This document shows positions 35,600-48,372 of a stretch of DNA of 64,000 nucleotides, one piece after another; within the stretch, counting starts at the first letter, position 1; each line of letters opens with the position of its first letter. The position numbers and the translations under genes were made by a program. This DNA is from Thereva unica (taxonomy: Eukaryota > Arthropoda > Insecta > Diptera > Therevidae), in the NCBI GenBank assembly GCA_949987705.1, contig OX465281.1, positions 7,976,001 to 8,040,000 on the forward strand, written 5' to 3'. A model generated the notes under the pieces. That model ran no database searches. It saw nothing but the letters and a program-made list of their open reading frames with translations, and had not been told where the DNA came from.

Positions 35600-37150
35600 G
35601 TCTTTTCTTCTTTATGCTTCTTTAATCCCTCATGGGGCATAGGGCGCAAACAGTTGCCCTCTAGCCGACTCTGTTTTGTGCGACAGCTCTCAATTCCGAC
35701 CAGGAACTACCAGCTGTTGCGGCCTTTGATAATAGGATTCTCCTCCACTTTGTTCTAGGTCTTCCGACTCGACGGGATCCTTGCGGATTAGTCAAGGGCT
35801 GTTTGGCTAGATTCTCGTTTTCGCGTCGCAAGGGGTGGCCAATCCAATTCAATTTACTTCGCCTGATTTTGTCGTCTATCCATTCTTGGTCGGCACGGCG
35901 CCATAGCTCTTCTTTAGGGATTCTATTTCGCCAGCGGATTTTTAGGATACGATGCAGGCATCTGTTGATGAAAATTTGTAGGCGCCCTGTGATGGTGACT
36001 TTCCATATTGTTTGGTCCCCCTTTTTTTGGTATTTGAACTATGACACCTTCCGTCCAATCCTCCAGAAAGGCACAGGGGTTCCGTGCTATTTCCATGTTT
36101 GGCTGTAGCGCTATGAGGGTTGAATCGGCTTTCAGCTTTTCTGGCTGCTTTACTATTGGCCATTGCGTGAATTGCGGTTACTATTTCTGTTTTGGTTGGT
36201 GGTTCTTATTGTCTGTGCATTATTGCTCCTTTCTTGATCCTATGAAAATGAACCATTCAAAGTGGCGAAGAAGGAATCTCTCCATCTTTGAAGTTGGTCG
36301 ATGAAGTACTACCATCGGGCGATACCCAGGTCTCCTTGTGTATGTTCTTGTGACAAAAGTAGGTTCGACCTACCATGAATTGGCGCGAACTATAAAGGTC
36401 ATCGAAAAGCTCACCGTTGCTGTTACTGACCTGGCCTACGGCTTGATTTCCTATTGTGTGTTCAAGGCCGGTGTTTTTGAGGCCGATCTGTACGTTTATG
36501 TCAAAACGATTATGTCTCCTTTTGAAATAAAACGAAAAACCTCATTAAGTCGCATATAGAACTCTTCCTTAATGTCGGCTGCGTCTTCAGTTGAAGCGTA
36601 GCATTGGACTACCGTAGTACTTCTTAGTCTGGTACGCAGGCGCACGGTGATAATCCTCTTTAAAACTGGTGACCAGCTAATGATTGGAAAGTATTACGCC
36701 CACGCCATTCCTGCGGCGTTCAGTCTCATTTCTGCCAGAATATAAGAGCTCACCGGGACATCTGGTCTCGCTGAGTCCCATGACCTTGATTTTATATAGA
36801 TTCATCTCGTTGAGGATCTAGCCGTCCATCATCAAGCAGTGTTCTAACATTCAATGATCCGAGTCCTGGTTCGAAAAGCTAAGGTCGTCGTCGTGTGGTC
36901 CATTCGGTTCCCAGGCGTTGTTTGCCGATTCGTAGCAATAGTGTTTTTTATGTTGCTAACCCTCATCCTAATCGACTTAAAACTCTGTTTTGTGAGGCAG
37001 AGAACTCGCCATTCGCCCGTCTCCCGTTAGAGCCTTCCGAGGGGCACCGCGGGGAGGTGGGATTAGGACTTGCTAACAGCTCTGCTAGGTGTTCGTCTGC
37101 AGTGACTCTTCTCGGGTTTTGACAGAACTGACCAACCGAGTGCCCCTCTA
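35600..37150 (-). mobile_element. Internally deleted RTE-like copy (pseudogene)
   Basis: The reverse complement matches the intact element at 22.2-25.5 kb from its 5' leader to its 3' end, in three blocks: 5' leader plus most of the endonuclease (about 37150-36311), a middle block (about 36295-36004) and the C-terminal tail (about 36004-35600). Two internal deletions remove the SDH end of the endonuclease and the whole RT catalytic core. Stops and frameshifts are frequent. It cannot encode an enzyme. Confidence 0.85.
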
Positions 37151-37996
37151 AAATCATCATTGGCATAGATCTCTTAAAATTATAATGAGAAAATGTACTG
37201 AGCATTTTTTATACTTCGACAAAAGTATTTAAGATACGAGAACTTTACACAAATTGCACTTTTAAATACCCCCTTTATTTTTTAAAAAAATATATGATTT
37301 TTTTTTTAAATTAAAACTCCCATCCGATTTTCGCATAAAAATCAAAAATAAACAAAATATTAAACAAAACTTAAGAACTTCATGCGAATCGTTTCCATTG
37401 ACAAAATAAAAATCCCTTATCGAAAATTGTCCGCTTGCAACCATTCCAACCATTAAAATAAAATTCGTATAAATTCGTTTTTTAATATTAATGACCTTAA
37501 TTAATTCTGTCTGTCGAGGTTTAATAAAAATAATTAATTAAAAATAAACACAATAAAATTTATTTAAATAAAATATGCTGCTGTAAAAGTGGAATGCGTT
37601 CAATCAATTCTTTTTTTTTTGGAGGCATAAGTTTATCCATTCTCAATATTTTAATACATAATTAAAATCCACCCCCGTTGCCCGTGAAATGAAATAAAAA
37701 GATGGTAATATATGGAATAAAAATGATAATTAAGGGAAATGGTGGGCGAAAATTTAAGTTTGTAAAATAATAATAAAAATATTATTATTGAGTATTAAAT
37801 GGATGAATTGCTTTTGGGTTGGAAAATCTGGATTGGTAGAGGAATTATATTTTATAGTAGTTTTTTGGGTTTACTTAAATTTCGTTGGTTTAAAAAAGTA
37901 TTTCCTTAGTCTATCTATCGATTATAAGGCACAAACCAAAAATAAATTAGTGTGCGAACGGCTTCCACTACCAATTATCCTATTATAGCATCCATG
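37151..37996. other. Intergenic, A+T-rich
   Basis: Homopolymer-rich sequence between the deleted RTE copy and the hAT MITE. No feature. Confidence 0.5.
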
Positions 37997-38004
37997 CTCT
38001 ACTG

Positions 38005-38786
38005 CAGTGATTCCCAAAGTGGGTTCCGCGGAACCTTACGGTTCCACGAAAAAATTGTAGGGTTCCGTGTCACCAGCGCCGAAGCGCAGATACATTCGCA
38101 GACTCACTGACGCTGCGCCGGCCATTTAACGCGTTCTTGCTAATCAGAAAGTGCGAGTGGCCCTTCTTCCTTGAAATTTGGTCTACGTCACTCCGCGTAA
38201 CATTTTGGCCGCCATACCATATTCCCATATCGAGGAGGTTGTGAAGAAAATGGTAATCCGCCCTCTTGAGATGGCCGCCATGGGCCAAACGATATATCGA
38301 GTATACTATACTTATGGTGTTCTACTTATCATACCGTTTCATTTGATACTCATCTCGAAGGGGTTGTGAAGAATATTTCAATCCGCCCTCCTGAGACTGC
38401 CGCCATGGATCTAAAGGTATATTGAGTATACAATTTTGCATTGTCATCGGAGCTAAAGCTGATAAAATTTCAGCATGATAGGATATCCGTAAGTATTTGA
38501 AAAATTGATTGCAAAATTTGTTCCATGAAGAAAGCAGTAATCCGTCCTCTTGAGACGGCCGCCATGGATCTAACGGTATAATGAGTATACCATTTTGCAT
38601 TGTGTCATCGGAGCGGAAGTTGTGTGCAAAATTTCAGGGTGATCGGGTAACCGGAAGTATTCAAAAAATCGATTGCGAGATTTGTACCGGACAAACAGAC
38701 AGACAAGAAAGCTTTCATCGTTGGGTTCCGCTAAATTTTATACATTGTAGAAAGGTTCCGAACGAAATAAAGTTTGGGAACCACTG
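38005..38786. mobile_element. hAT-type MITE, 782 bp, with 8-bp target-site duplication
   Basis: The ends are CAGTGATTCCCAAAGT and the inverse of CAGTGGTTCCCAAACT. The flanks carry identical CTCTACTG copies at 37997-38004 and 38787-38794. An 8-bp TSD and a CAGxGxTTCCCAA end are diagnostic of hAT elements. There is no transposase; the interior carries three diverged copies of a unit containing CCGCCATGG and GAGTATAC. Confidence 0.9.
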
Positions 38787-38794
38787 CTCTACTG

Positions 38795-40299
38795 GAACAT
38801 TATTTATCGAGCACTATCATCGAATAGAAGCTCTACGTAACGAAACGGCAAGAAACATCTACGCCCATCTGCTTAGTAGTACTAACTTCATCTTTAGGTA
38901 GAAGTCGTAACGATCAGAAAGACTAGCTCGATTGGGAACAAATTCAAACTGGTGACTGGACCTGAAAAGGCTCCCCATCGAACAATACAGCAGTCTGACA
39001 GAGTACGATTCAAGAAGAAGAATACCAAGAGCTCAGCAAACGAGAAGGCTCTGCCATATATCTTGATGCTGTTTCTACGCTGCTGTTACAAATCTGAGGG
39101 GAGTTAGAAATGACACAATCGGTTTCAAAAAACCTTCTGTGCAAAGGTTGACACACAGCGGTCTCCATTTATAGTGGCATATCTTTATAGTGTACTCCTC
39201 ATTCAAGCAAGACAGAATAACCCCACACGCTAGATAGATCACAGAGACAAAAAAATGATCAGATAGTGAGAGCTTGAGCATCAAAATTGCCCAACTCCTA
39301 GTATTCTGCGCACATTGCCTCCGATCAATGATCGTGGAGAATAAATTTAAGCTTGAGTTTTCTAAAAACTTGGGCGACGAGCTGGGTTGACTCGTCTTCA
39401 ACCTTGTATTGGAGAAAGTAATATAAGCAGTTAAAACTTAAGTTAAAAGGCATAATTCACTATAAGTCCAAGAGGTATTCCATCACAGATCCTCGATTGA
39501 AGATATGGCTACGATGCTAAAAGATTTGTCAGCCGTTCGACTTAGAACATTCAATGGTGGATGTAAGATTTCTTTAGAGATGAGACCGGAATCCGAGTTT
39601 GGAGTCGTTCAGTTCCATATGGTTGTTGCGATCCCAATCAGGATAGAGTTTAAATTCAGTTTCTATTGAACTCGACATGAATTGAGGATCACGTCACACG
39701 TGCTTGACTTCTATTACCGAAACCATAAGAGTAGCGCGAAGTATCGTAATCAAAGAAGTTGTCAACTGGCTCAGAAGAGATCGCGGGGAGATCATTTATG
39801 AAGATGACAAAAAGATTATTAATGATAAAGCAACAAGAAAAAGAATGGTAGGAGCATCGAAACATAGGTCAAATGGATGAGTTGTAGAAGATATATGCAA
39901 ACTTAGTTCAAAAAATTGAAGAAGGTTAGAGACGAGTTCTAAATAGACTGTAGCGCAGTTTTAGAAGAAGAACAGATATAGTCAGATATGGGGAGCGATT
40001 AAGATTCGGTGCCATTTGATACCATTTTGATTGAACCGCCAGAAAGAAAACTCTTAATCCAGTTTTTGAGATCTGAGGTAACCCAGATGCAACTACAATG
40101 CGTTCGATTCGGACCTCTGTGAGACCAGGTGTAGTTCCAAGTAAAATGGAGTAAAAAATAGCATAAAAAGAACACGACTAGTATCTGCAGTAAGTTCTGC
40201 TTTTAACTTGGCGAGGCATTTAGAGCACATTTACCATTTTGTAGGTAGATTGTTGCGACACTCTGCTGAAATCCGATATCGCCTCTCTCCTGTGGAAAC
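38795..40299. other. Intergenic, old repeat debris
   Basis: Scattered fragments resemble LINE tails (about 39830-39960) and the repeat shared with 8685. No intact feature. Confidence 0.35.
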
Positions 40300-40400
40300 C
40301 AGAATACAATGACTATGTTGAAGCTACGCCTATTTACAGCAGCAGTTGAGATTGGGTTTGCTGATAACGTTGGATCTGCGGTAGTAGGAAGGCACCTCTG
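40300..40400 (+). pseudogene. Small R1-like RT fragment
   Basis: About 60 bp around 40350-40395 (IGFADNVGSAVVGRHL) resembles the R1 palm box seen at 49.74 kb, including the string GCGGTAGTAGGAA. The second catalytic Asp is replaced by Asn. Only this short block is recognisable. Confidence 0.5.
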
Positions 40401-40419
40401 CTTCTGACTAAAGAATGCC

Positions 40420-40600
40420 AGCCACAGTTTTTCAATGGTAGACCTTCAAGAAAAAGAAGCGTCGGGCGTCTAAGCAATAAATGGATTGGTGACGTGGTAG
40501 AAGTTATACGGAAACTCGTATAACAAACTGGGGAAAGTTAACGAGACGTAGAGACGACTGCAAGGAGGTCTTCATACAGGAGTGGATTAATCTGGTACTG
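40420..40600 (+). pseudogene. LINE C-terminal tail fragment
   Basis: Frames read GRPSRKRSVGRLSNKWIGDV and VEVIRKLV, then a basic stretch, resembling the conserved G-R-P tail of endonuclease-RT LINE proteins. A weaker similar tail occurs at about 39830-39960. No complete domain is present. Confidence 0.4.
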
Positions 40601-40700
40601 CCGACGTCACAGCCTATGCCGGTTGGTTAGTAAGCAGGATTCATTTGTTTCAGAAGGCATAGCTCTCACACGAGTTTCTTTCTGTATTGACCTTCGTTTA
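40600..40700 (+). repeat. SINE-core-like segment
   Basis: GGTTGGTTAG and GATTCATTTGTTTCAGAAGG match the central core of the 474-bp SINE (GATTCAACTNGTTTCAGGAGG). It follows LINE tail debris. Partial. Confidence 0.5.
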
Positions 40701-41035
40701 AATTTTTGTCAGTGTCATCTAGAGTTGAACCGGATCTACACGAGGCAGTATATTTGTCCGTTACACTATGGTAAATTGTACTGTCCCCTAATTTTTTTAC
40801 AAAAAAAATGTACTACTGGTATATGAGCGTGTATTGTGATGAACGAGGCGAGGTGTGATTAAAACCTCGTAGTGGTGGGTTTCTTCTCTCTTACTTTCTT
40901 AGGTGAGGTGTGAATAGGGGCCCATGCATTAAAAGCTTTTATACGTACAAAAACTTTTAGGCGTTCAAACAAAGCTTGACAATGTGAATTTTACCCTAGT
41001 ACAAACTCATTTTACAATCGTATCCTACTCAGAAC
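40700..41035 (+). repeat. Interspersed repeat (GTACTGGCTC family)
   Basis: GAGGCAGTATATTTGTCCGT and ATGGTAAATTGTACTG match 48006-48050. The end GTACAAACTCATTTTACAAT and CGTATCCTACTCA matches the other two copies. The middle is diverged. Confidence 0.6.
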
Positions 41036-41539
41036 TAGTGTCATCTTCATCTTCTTTCTCGGACACTGATAAGCCATTCGCAAATATGTACTTTTAATGA
41101 ATCAGCACGCACGCAAAGCTATCTAAAAATTGTGGTATGGATGTAGCAACGAGCATATAAGTTTTCTTTCTTCCCTTAATACTGAATTCCAGCTTATACT
41201 TTAGAAGTTGTGAAAGGCCTACTTAAGGGGTAAGCCAAATAAGGGTTGAAGTGGCGGTTGCTTTGTGTCGAATTTTGTTGTTAGGCATAGGGTGTGCTTC
41301 ACCTCCCATACTTATGTAGGTGTTAGGCAAATGTTATCTGATTTGAGGCCTGGAGCAAATCGTCTGAGTCTGAGGGCCTTCTCCTACGAGGCTATCTTCC
41401 GCAAACCCCGGCGGTCTGACTGACTCCGCTGGCGGCTATTAAGAGTATTGACTTTGCCGAAACCCAAGCCCGGTTACAAAATATTGTATTTTAATTTTTG
41501 TTACAACCATGCAGGTTTCATCCGAATTTCTTCTCTTTG

Positions 41540-41700
41540 ACGTGAGCTTCTACAATATCCAGGAGTACAAACGCAAGGCACATTCCCTATTCTTTTGGAA
41601 CTCTCCAGACTGTTATTAAACCTCTCCTCTTTTCTTTCCTTCGAACCAAAATTATTACTAGACATTGCATAATGACAAATACGACTGACTGACTTTCACA
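41540..41700 (+). repeat. Interspersed repeat (CTACTAGACATTG family), + copy
   Basis: AGGAGTACAAACGCAAGG, CTCTCCAGACTGTTATTAA, TCGAACCAAAATTATTACTA and GACATTGCATAATGAC follow the family order, and then a short duplicated TGACTGACTTTCACATATAA block at 41685-41729. Confidence 0.6.
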
Positions 41701-44329
41701 TATAATATGACTGACTTTCACATATAATAAAGAATTAACAGATAGACAGGTACCTACAGATGGTTGTAAGATTGGAAGAAGAATACTGAATGATGGGTAT
41801 TGGAGGTGGTCAAGTAAAGAAGAATTTGTGGTAAGTAACCCGGCTAATAATTGATCTTGAATTTGGTTCCTGCTGTGACCTGCGCCTCTGTTTATTTACT
41901 ATAATTCACCAGAAAAACTTTTCACGCATCAGCCATTCCTAATAACTTTCTTAAAAGAAAAAAATATGGCGGCACGTGTCGGAAAATATATTTCCATTAT
42001 AAAAAATAACATTAATAAAACTAAAAAACAGTCATCCCCAAGCGACATTATTTTTCGAACAGAAAACAGCCGAAAAAAACCAAAATTATGCAAAAATAAA
42101 AACATAATAAAAAACTTAAAACGAATTTTTTCTACATTACCTACAACTGTCGTCGTGTATTATGGGGACCGTGAAGGATCCCAGGACTAGCAGTCGTCAA
42201 CCTCTCTGCATCCTTTTGATATTCGATTTCCACCCGGAAAAGCAGTTTTCCATTATATTTCCCTCTCCCTGGTGAGCCATACATCTGACAAAGGAGGCGG
42301 CGGCGTGTTTTTTTTCTAAGGCCCACCGAAGCATATGGGAACCACATGATTTTTTAATGGGATTTTCCATTTTTCGCAAACATTTCACAACACTACAACC
42401 CTCGGCCAGAAGGGTAGCGCGGCGGTGGTGGTGGTGCGGATGGAGGCAGTTTCTGGTGCCAGTTCAATGTCCTTAATAAAATTCACCAATCCACTATGCT
42501 CAACCCTCTTCGCAATTCTTGCCCCCGTCTTAGGGTTTGCTATCCCAGATCCGAAGGAATGGCTTTGCAAATATTGGAAACAGTAAGATGGATGCGTTTT
42601 TTAGCAGGGGAGGCAGGTGATTTGTTTTGTTAGTATCAATCGTTACTCACTTCAGAGCATAGAAAAACACGACGGCGAAGGAGGGGCACCCGGTGTTGGC
42701 CGGAATCCACGGAAGGATTTCTTCGGCGATATAAGCAGATGATAGCGAGCAGGGGATGGACGACGACGAGCAGCAGCACTGTTCCGAGGACGCCTTGTTG
42801 TAGCATCCTTGTTGTTGATATTTTATTAGCTTTTAAGAGGAGTCGGAAGAATCACATAAATACATTTCCGAATTGGTAATAAAAATATATTGACGAGGGG
42901 TAGACGGGAGCCGTGCAGGACCAATCCGCTGCCGTGCTGGAGAATCCTGGCGGAAAAACTGTTATTGATGTTAGTTTTAAGCAAATATCTGGGAATGATT
43001 TACATTAAGTGCTCGTGACTACTATAGGAGGAGGGTGCTCTGGCGGTGGAGGAGCACATCACGGTATAACCATATTTGGACATTGGCATATTTATAATGG
43101 CCTGAGTCGGAGATGATGAAGAAAAATGCTTCTTTTATTTTAAGGTATCACATTCGCCTATTTTGGTGTGCATTTTAGATGAATAGTAGAATTTATAGGC
43201 TACTACCGAGTAGCTGGCGCGTGTTGCTACGCCACAGTAAATAAAATATTGCTTTTATTTTCTAGTTGAACCCTTTAGGTTAAGGCAAATAAATTTCAAC
43301 AATACTGGCAAATCAAATTGCATGTGGATGGAGACCAAAGAAAAGCGTGGAATGAGGACATCATCGAGGCGCACCAATTATGAGTGACAGTAAATGCGGG
43401 GTCAATTTGAAAGGTACGCCGATATTTAAAAATTTAGTTTCATAATTTACAGTTTCGCCTGTATTTATAACGCTATCAAACCACTTGTAAGTTGTAAAAG
43501 AGCTTTCCAACAGGAAGTGTCATTTTAAATTTCGCGCCATTTTAAATTGTCAACATGCAGCTGTCATAACGATGACATTTAACAAGTAAAAAAGGAGGTT
43601 TTCAAATCGATACACGCTTGAAATTCAGTACTAATATGGTGAAAATATCTTGGAAACGGTTTCTAAAGTTCATACTACAGCTTGCGGGCATCATCTAGCG
43701 ACCTCTGGCACAAATATAGTGAAACTAATCCAAAAATTCAAATGCCTCGATCAAGTAAGTGATGTGAAAACTCCAACTTGTATTCATCCACGCATTCAAA
43801 AACTACACTATGGTAAATTTTAATCGTTAACTACAACATAACCATAAGCTTTTTACGGTTCAAAAACTCCCGTGGCTAACTATGGTGTAGCTAAACTTGA
43901 ACCGTGCGCGAGAGCATGGTTAGTGAAAAGGAAGAAGAAGAAAGCTCTTTGACAGTTGTTTTAATGTTGAACATATAAGCCATTATCAAAAAAATCAAAG
44001 TGAGTTTTTGAGATTATTTCAGGACGCAGTCGAAATAATTGATCCAATTAGTGGAGACTATTATATGGTTCTTTGGAAAACCTCTGGGGTTAAGCATAAA
44101 CTTACAGCTTACCTCATGGTTTACCATACTAAAGTTTTTGAACTCGAAAGAGGGATATCCCAAGATTTGCACAAATCTGTTTGTGTCGTGTGGACGGGGA
44201 CCATTCGCCGCTGATTACATCATTGACCCGAGTACATCGTTCTCTCATACTAAGACCTTCGTTCTCGTGTACGATGCCGACTATTTTGCGATCCTTCGCA
44301 ACTTCTGCAAATTATATCACTTTGGTTCC
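41701..44329. other. Intergenic, largely unassigned
   Basis: Apart from the weak - strand exon candidate at 42651-42806, only short frames are seen. A Lys/Asn-rich 74-codon frame at 41966-42190 looks like A-rich noise. Confidence 0.4.
42651..42806 (-). other. Possible first coding exon, unrecognised
   Basis: On the - strand an ATG (complement of 42804-42806) opens 52 codons with a hydrophobic start (GVLGTVLLLVVVHPLLAIIC then Arg-rich), directly followed by a consensus donor GTGAGT. All three frames of this GC-richer patch are open, so the reading frame is not certain. No continuation exon was recognised. Treat as weak. Confidence 0.2.
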
Positions 44330-44930
44330 ATATGTCTACAATTTTTTTGGAACTGGACTGTGGGTGCTTGGTTCCTCTATAGATCGTTGGCGTTTAGAGG
44401 CTTGTTTACCACTGAGCGGCTCTAGAGGGAAATTTGGAATGGCCTGGTATGTCCAAGCGAAGTCATCCCGGATTTTGTTGTAGTCCTCCTTCAAAACTTG
44501 GTCTTCCCTGATCGGCTTAGTGGCCAAACAGCGGTGTATTCTGCTGGCCAGGCGGCATTCTTGGTGACTTGCCTTTGACGGGTCTGGTCTTTTCAGGTCT
44601 TTGCCCCTTCCGCAGAACATTTGGTGCCGTAATCCCCGCAGCGGCTGTACTCGCAGATATTGGCTGGGAAGCGACAGTACCGCGAGAAGGATCAGAGTTG
44701 CTAGTGGTCGCTTGGGGGCCCTTTTTTCGAAGGCTTCTTTGGATTAGGGGGGCGCGGGATGCCGCAGCCCTATTTTCAGCGAGATTACTGGTTCCTTCCG
44801 GTTTTTTTAGGGGAACCGGACCCCTTTTTTGTTGCTTGTTTCTGTTTATTTTTGGATTTGTCCGTAACTTACTCCCACGAGTAGCGGAGAAACGAGGTCC
44901 GCCCATTCAGAGATCCACAATACCGGGCTA
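44330..44930 (-). pseudogene. Probable LINE ORF1 N-terminal remnant
   Basis: Two overlapping - strand frames (44517-44906 and 44336-44620) together look like a low-complexity basic ORF1: Pro/Lys/Arg/Ser-rich, followed by KRQRSIEEPSTHSPVPKKL at the end. The KRQRS-E-E pattern is common in ORF1 proteins of I/R1-type insect LINEs. A frameshift near 44560 separates the two parts. Low certainty. Confidence 0.4.
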
Positions 44931-47900
44931 AGGCTAAAGTCGCCAGGAATCCGGAGCGCAGCGTTCACGACTGAGCTATTTTTATAAAACTGGGTACCGA
45001 GTCAAATTGATCATGGCATTACATCTTCATCCGACTCAGAGGACAAGGAACGAAAGTTTGTGAGAACGACTTTTTGCTACCTTCGAAAACGCATTGCCCA
45101 GGGGGAATGGTAATGTAATGGACCCTTCACGCATACGTGGAGGTCGTCATCATGTCACCCCCATCGTCGTGATCATCTCACAAACCATGCTGTAGACAGA
45201 AAAAACTATTGAGGGAAAGACTTCATGAGCTCGAGGAAACTACAGCCGAAGCTCAAAAAGCCCGTTGAAAATGTAGAGGTACCCTAATATACGGATATAC
45301 AATTATATAGATCAGGTTGATTAAACTGATCAAGCAAACAAAACCAAGTAGACCAGGCAGTCCAGACTAGGCACATCAATAAACCTCCACCTCCTCTATA
45401 GCTATATGGAGGTATAGCTTTCTATCTGAACAGTTTTCCACATGTTTGGGCATTGAGAGTTAAGTGCTATAAATAGTGGTATATACATATCTCGTTCGAT
45501 TCGTTGCAGTAATACCCAATATGTTTAAATGTATAGCCATTTCACTGGAACCAAAACAGATCGATTGCGCAACATTGTGAAATAGGCTGGCTCCGTAGTG
45601 GCTTTTTAGTTTTATACCCTGGGAGTTCTTTGAACTGATACTCGTTTTCTAAACCTTGCTTTCACCCTATGATGATCGAAACCATAACATAAGGTTATCT
45701 TCTTTTTAACTCAACTTTTCCGACGTATGCCCGTGTTTACAGCTCAGTACTTGGCCGTTTAAATCTTTTCATCAAGTTTGGCCATCGTGGTCCCGTATGT
45801 ACTCCTGTTAAAAATGGTTAAAAATTCGACGGCCATCTTATGCCCCCTAAAAAGCGAAGTAGCCGGTGTTCGCCCGCTGTAAACCCATTTTTTATTTTTA
45901 CTGTTAAGTTTCGGTACTTGAAACTCAATCGTATTTTTATCGAATCGTAGGTCAATGATTTTAAAGATTTAAAATCCTTGAAAACATCGTCTTGACAAGC
46001 TGCTCTAGGGCACGCAAAGTCGTTTTAAAAATTCAAGAAAAAATTTCCAAAAAAAAACACTGTCAAACACCATTTCGCTTCTAAGCCCGAAAATTTCTTA
46101 AGAACCTTAAATCCTTATCGTAAATAAACACCACTTTTACACAGTCAGATGAAAAAGGAAAATATTAAGATGAATTTGCGTCTTAAAACGTTAAGGATAT
46201 AAAAATACCGAATACGAGTGCATGTGAGTAAAAACGCCTGGAATTGAGCCTTATCCTTGATCTGAACCGTCAAGGTCATCCTTTTATCTTCAGACATCAT
46301 AAATATGAAACGGTGTATGAGCCTAAAAACATCCTTTGATTAAATGCTTTCATATTCAAAGCAGCAGCAGCACGACGTCGTCCTTACATTTACGCATTTG
46401 AATTCCTCTCTTCTGACGTACCTACTATATTCAGGAGGGATATGTTGGGTGCACTAACACACACACAGAAATGGGGTTTTTATTTATATTTGACTTAAGA
46501 AAAACAAAAAAAAATCTTAAAGGTAAAAGGACACGGCGAGGATCTGCCCTCGATGAATTTGCAAATATTCCGGAAAAACAAGATGCAAAGCAGCGAAAGG
46601 AAATCCACCAGGAGGGAAACAATTTCTTTTGAACATGCGGAGAAAGAATGGAGTAGAAAGAGCAGCGAGGAAATAAAAACACCCCGTGATTATCTCCAGT
46701 CATCCCTTAAATTTCGGGGATTCATTAAAAATTGAAATGGCGGTAAAGCCGCAACTCCTCTCGACATTTTCAGATAAATTTATCTCGTGATCCTGACTCC
46801 TTGCAGTGTGCCCGGGTGGTCCACGGCGAACTTCTAAATCATCGTCCTCGTACCAAGGTGGCCCCCCACAAGATGCGGCAGGGTGCCAGGGGGCGAGGCA
46901 GGGTGGAAAAGGATTACTTCGCATCTTGATTAAAAGGAAGATAGCCCCCCCGTGATAAAAGGAAGAGTTTCCGTAAGCTCCCGAAATTGGAAAAGGTAGT
47001 CGTCATCGGAATGCCTGACTCTCTGCCATCAGCAGAATATTCGGCCAGTTACCTTTGGGACTGCTCCTGCCCTGTTATTTCGCCGGGGCTGCACAGGGCG
47101 GACTCCCGGCCCGGCCCGCCGAGAGAAAGAGAGAGAGGTCCTGCCGGTGCCGGAATTGTTTTTCCATTTCGTTTTTGCCCCCGACGTTAAATTTATAGGA
47201 ATTCGTTATCTCGATTGATTTGATTGATTTCGTTGGAAATAATTTATTGTGAGCCCAATTCGTACAAAATGGCGTAATTTAACGAGAACAACGAGCAGCA
47301 TCCTTTACCGATAGCATCCTGTCTCTAGGAGGAGCCCTCGCAGCAGCCCCGGCTCCAAATTGGAAACAGAAATTTATTAACATTCTGGATACGCTCCGAG
47401 TTGCGGTAGTTTAATGCGTTTGATTGTATTTAACTGGTTGGAAACTTCTGTTTGAACTTTTCCACTGGCTCAACACACACAAAGCCCCCAGCCGCAACAA
47501 TCTGAATACCTGGGGGCAGTTCGTGGTGGTTTAATTTGTTTTATTGTGTTTTACATTTTGGCATTTCTTTTGTTCTGGAAACTTTCCTAAAATTCCTTTT
47601 CGCCTCTTTGCGTACGGGGGAGGGGGCGGGGGAGGATTCGATCAGATATTTTTACCAGGCGACTGGCTCAAATTAAATCTCGAAAAACAATGATTATAAT
47701 AATTATTTTTCTCCCCAACCTTTTTTTCCTGTTGATCATTTTTTTGCAGGCTGCATGTGGTATTTTTGTACCAATTGTGTTTTTTATTGCATTTCAGCTG
47801 CAGCTTGGCAATAAATTGTCGTTTAAATTGTTTAAAGTTTCCTGTACTGAAATTGCTCGAAGTCTTTAATAACTCCCACCACTTAAATTCAAAAAATTTG

Positions 47901-47959
47901 AGTGAAAAGAAGGTGTGCATTATCTAGGAGTCACCTCCCTACCACCACTCTTTCATGTC
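44931..47959. other. Intergenic, no gene seen
   Basis: The segment 46.7-47.6 kb is GC-richer than its surroundings, with poly-G/C patches (GGGGGAGGGGGCGGGGGAGG near 47617), but no coding or repeat structure. TATGCCCGTGTTTACAGCTC at 45727 recurs, slightly changed, at 54192. Confidence 0.4.
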
Positions 47960-48372
47960 GTTGTGAAGTCATGGCGCAATGTCTAGTAGAATTGATCCAG
48001 ACAAGAGGCAGTACATTTGCCCCTTACACGATGGTAAATTGTACTGACCTCAATCCTTAAATGTCCCGCTTCAAAAATAATGTCCTACTACTCTTGGTGT
48101 GAGCTTGTATTGAGATAAATTAATTTATGATTTTCGGTTTTTAGCATACATAACGCGAGGTGAGATTGTAAATACCTACTGGGCAAACATTTCTTACTTA
48201 TTTTGCGCCAGTAAAATTTCCAAATTTAATTTGCTTGTTTTTATCACTTTGGTATTGCAATAGTACCTCGCCTCATTTGAAGTAAGCCATTGTACTGGCT
48301 CAAAAGAAAAAAGAGGAACCTCTTACAAACTTAGTTAATAATCGTGTCCTACCCAACACTAATAGTCCAGTC
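47960..48372 (+). repeat. Interspersed repeat (GTACTGGCTC family)
   Basis: The most complete copy: GAGGCAGTACATTTGCCCCT, ATGGTAAATTGTACTGAC, then an A+T-rich middle, GCCATTGTACTGGCTCAAAA, AGAGGAACCTCTTACAAAC and TCGTGTCCTACCCAACAC. No coding capacity. Confidence 0.65.

Noticed and set aside
44569..44931. 120-codon + strand frame
   Set aside because: Antisense to the more ORF1-like - strand frame; Phe/Leu/Pro-rich composition is the reverse complement of Lys/Arg/Gly-rich codons.
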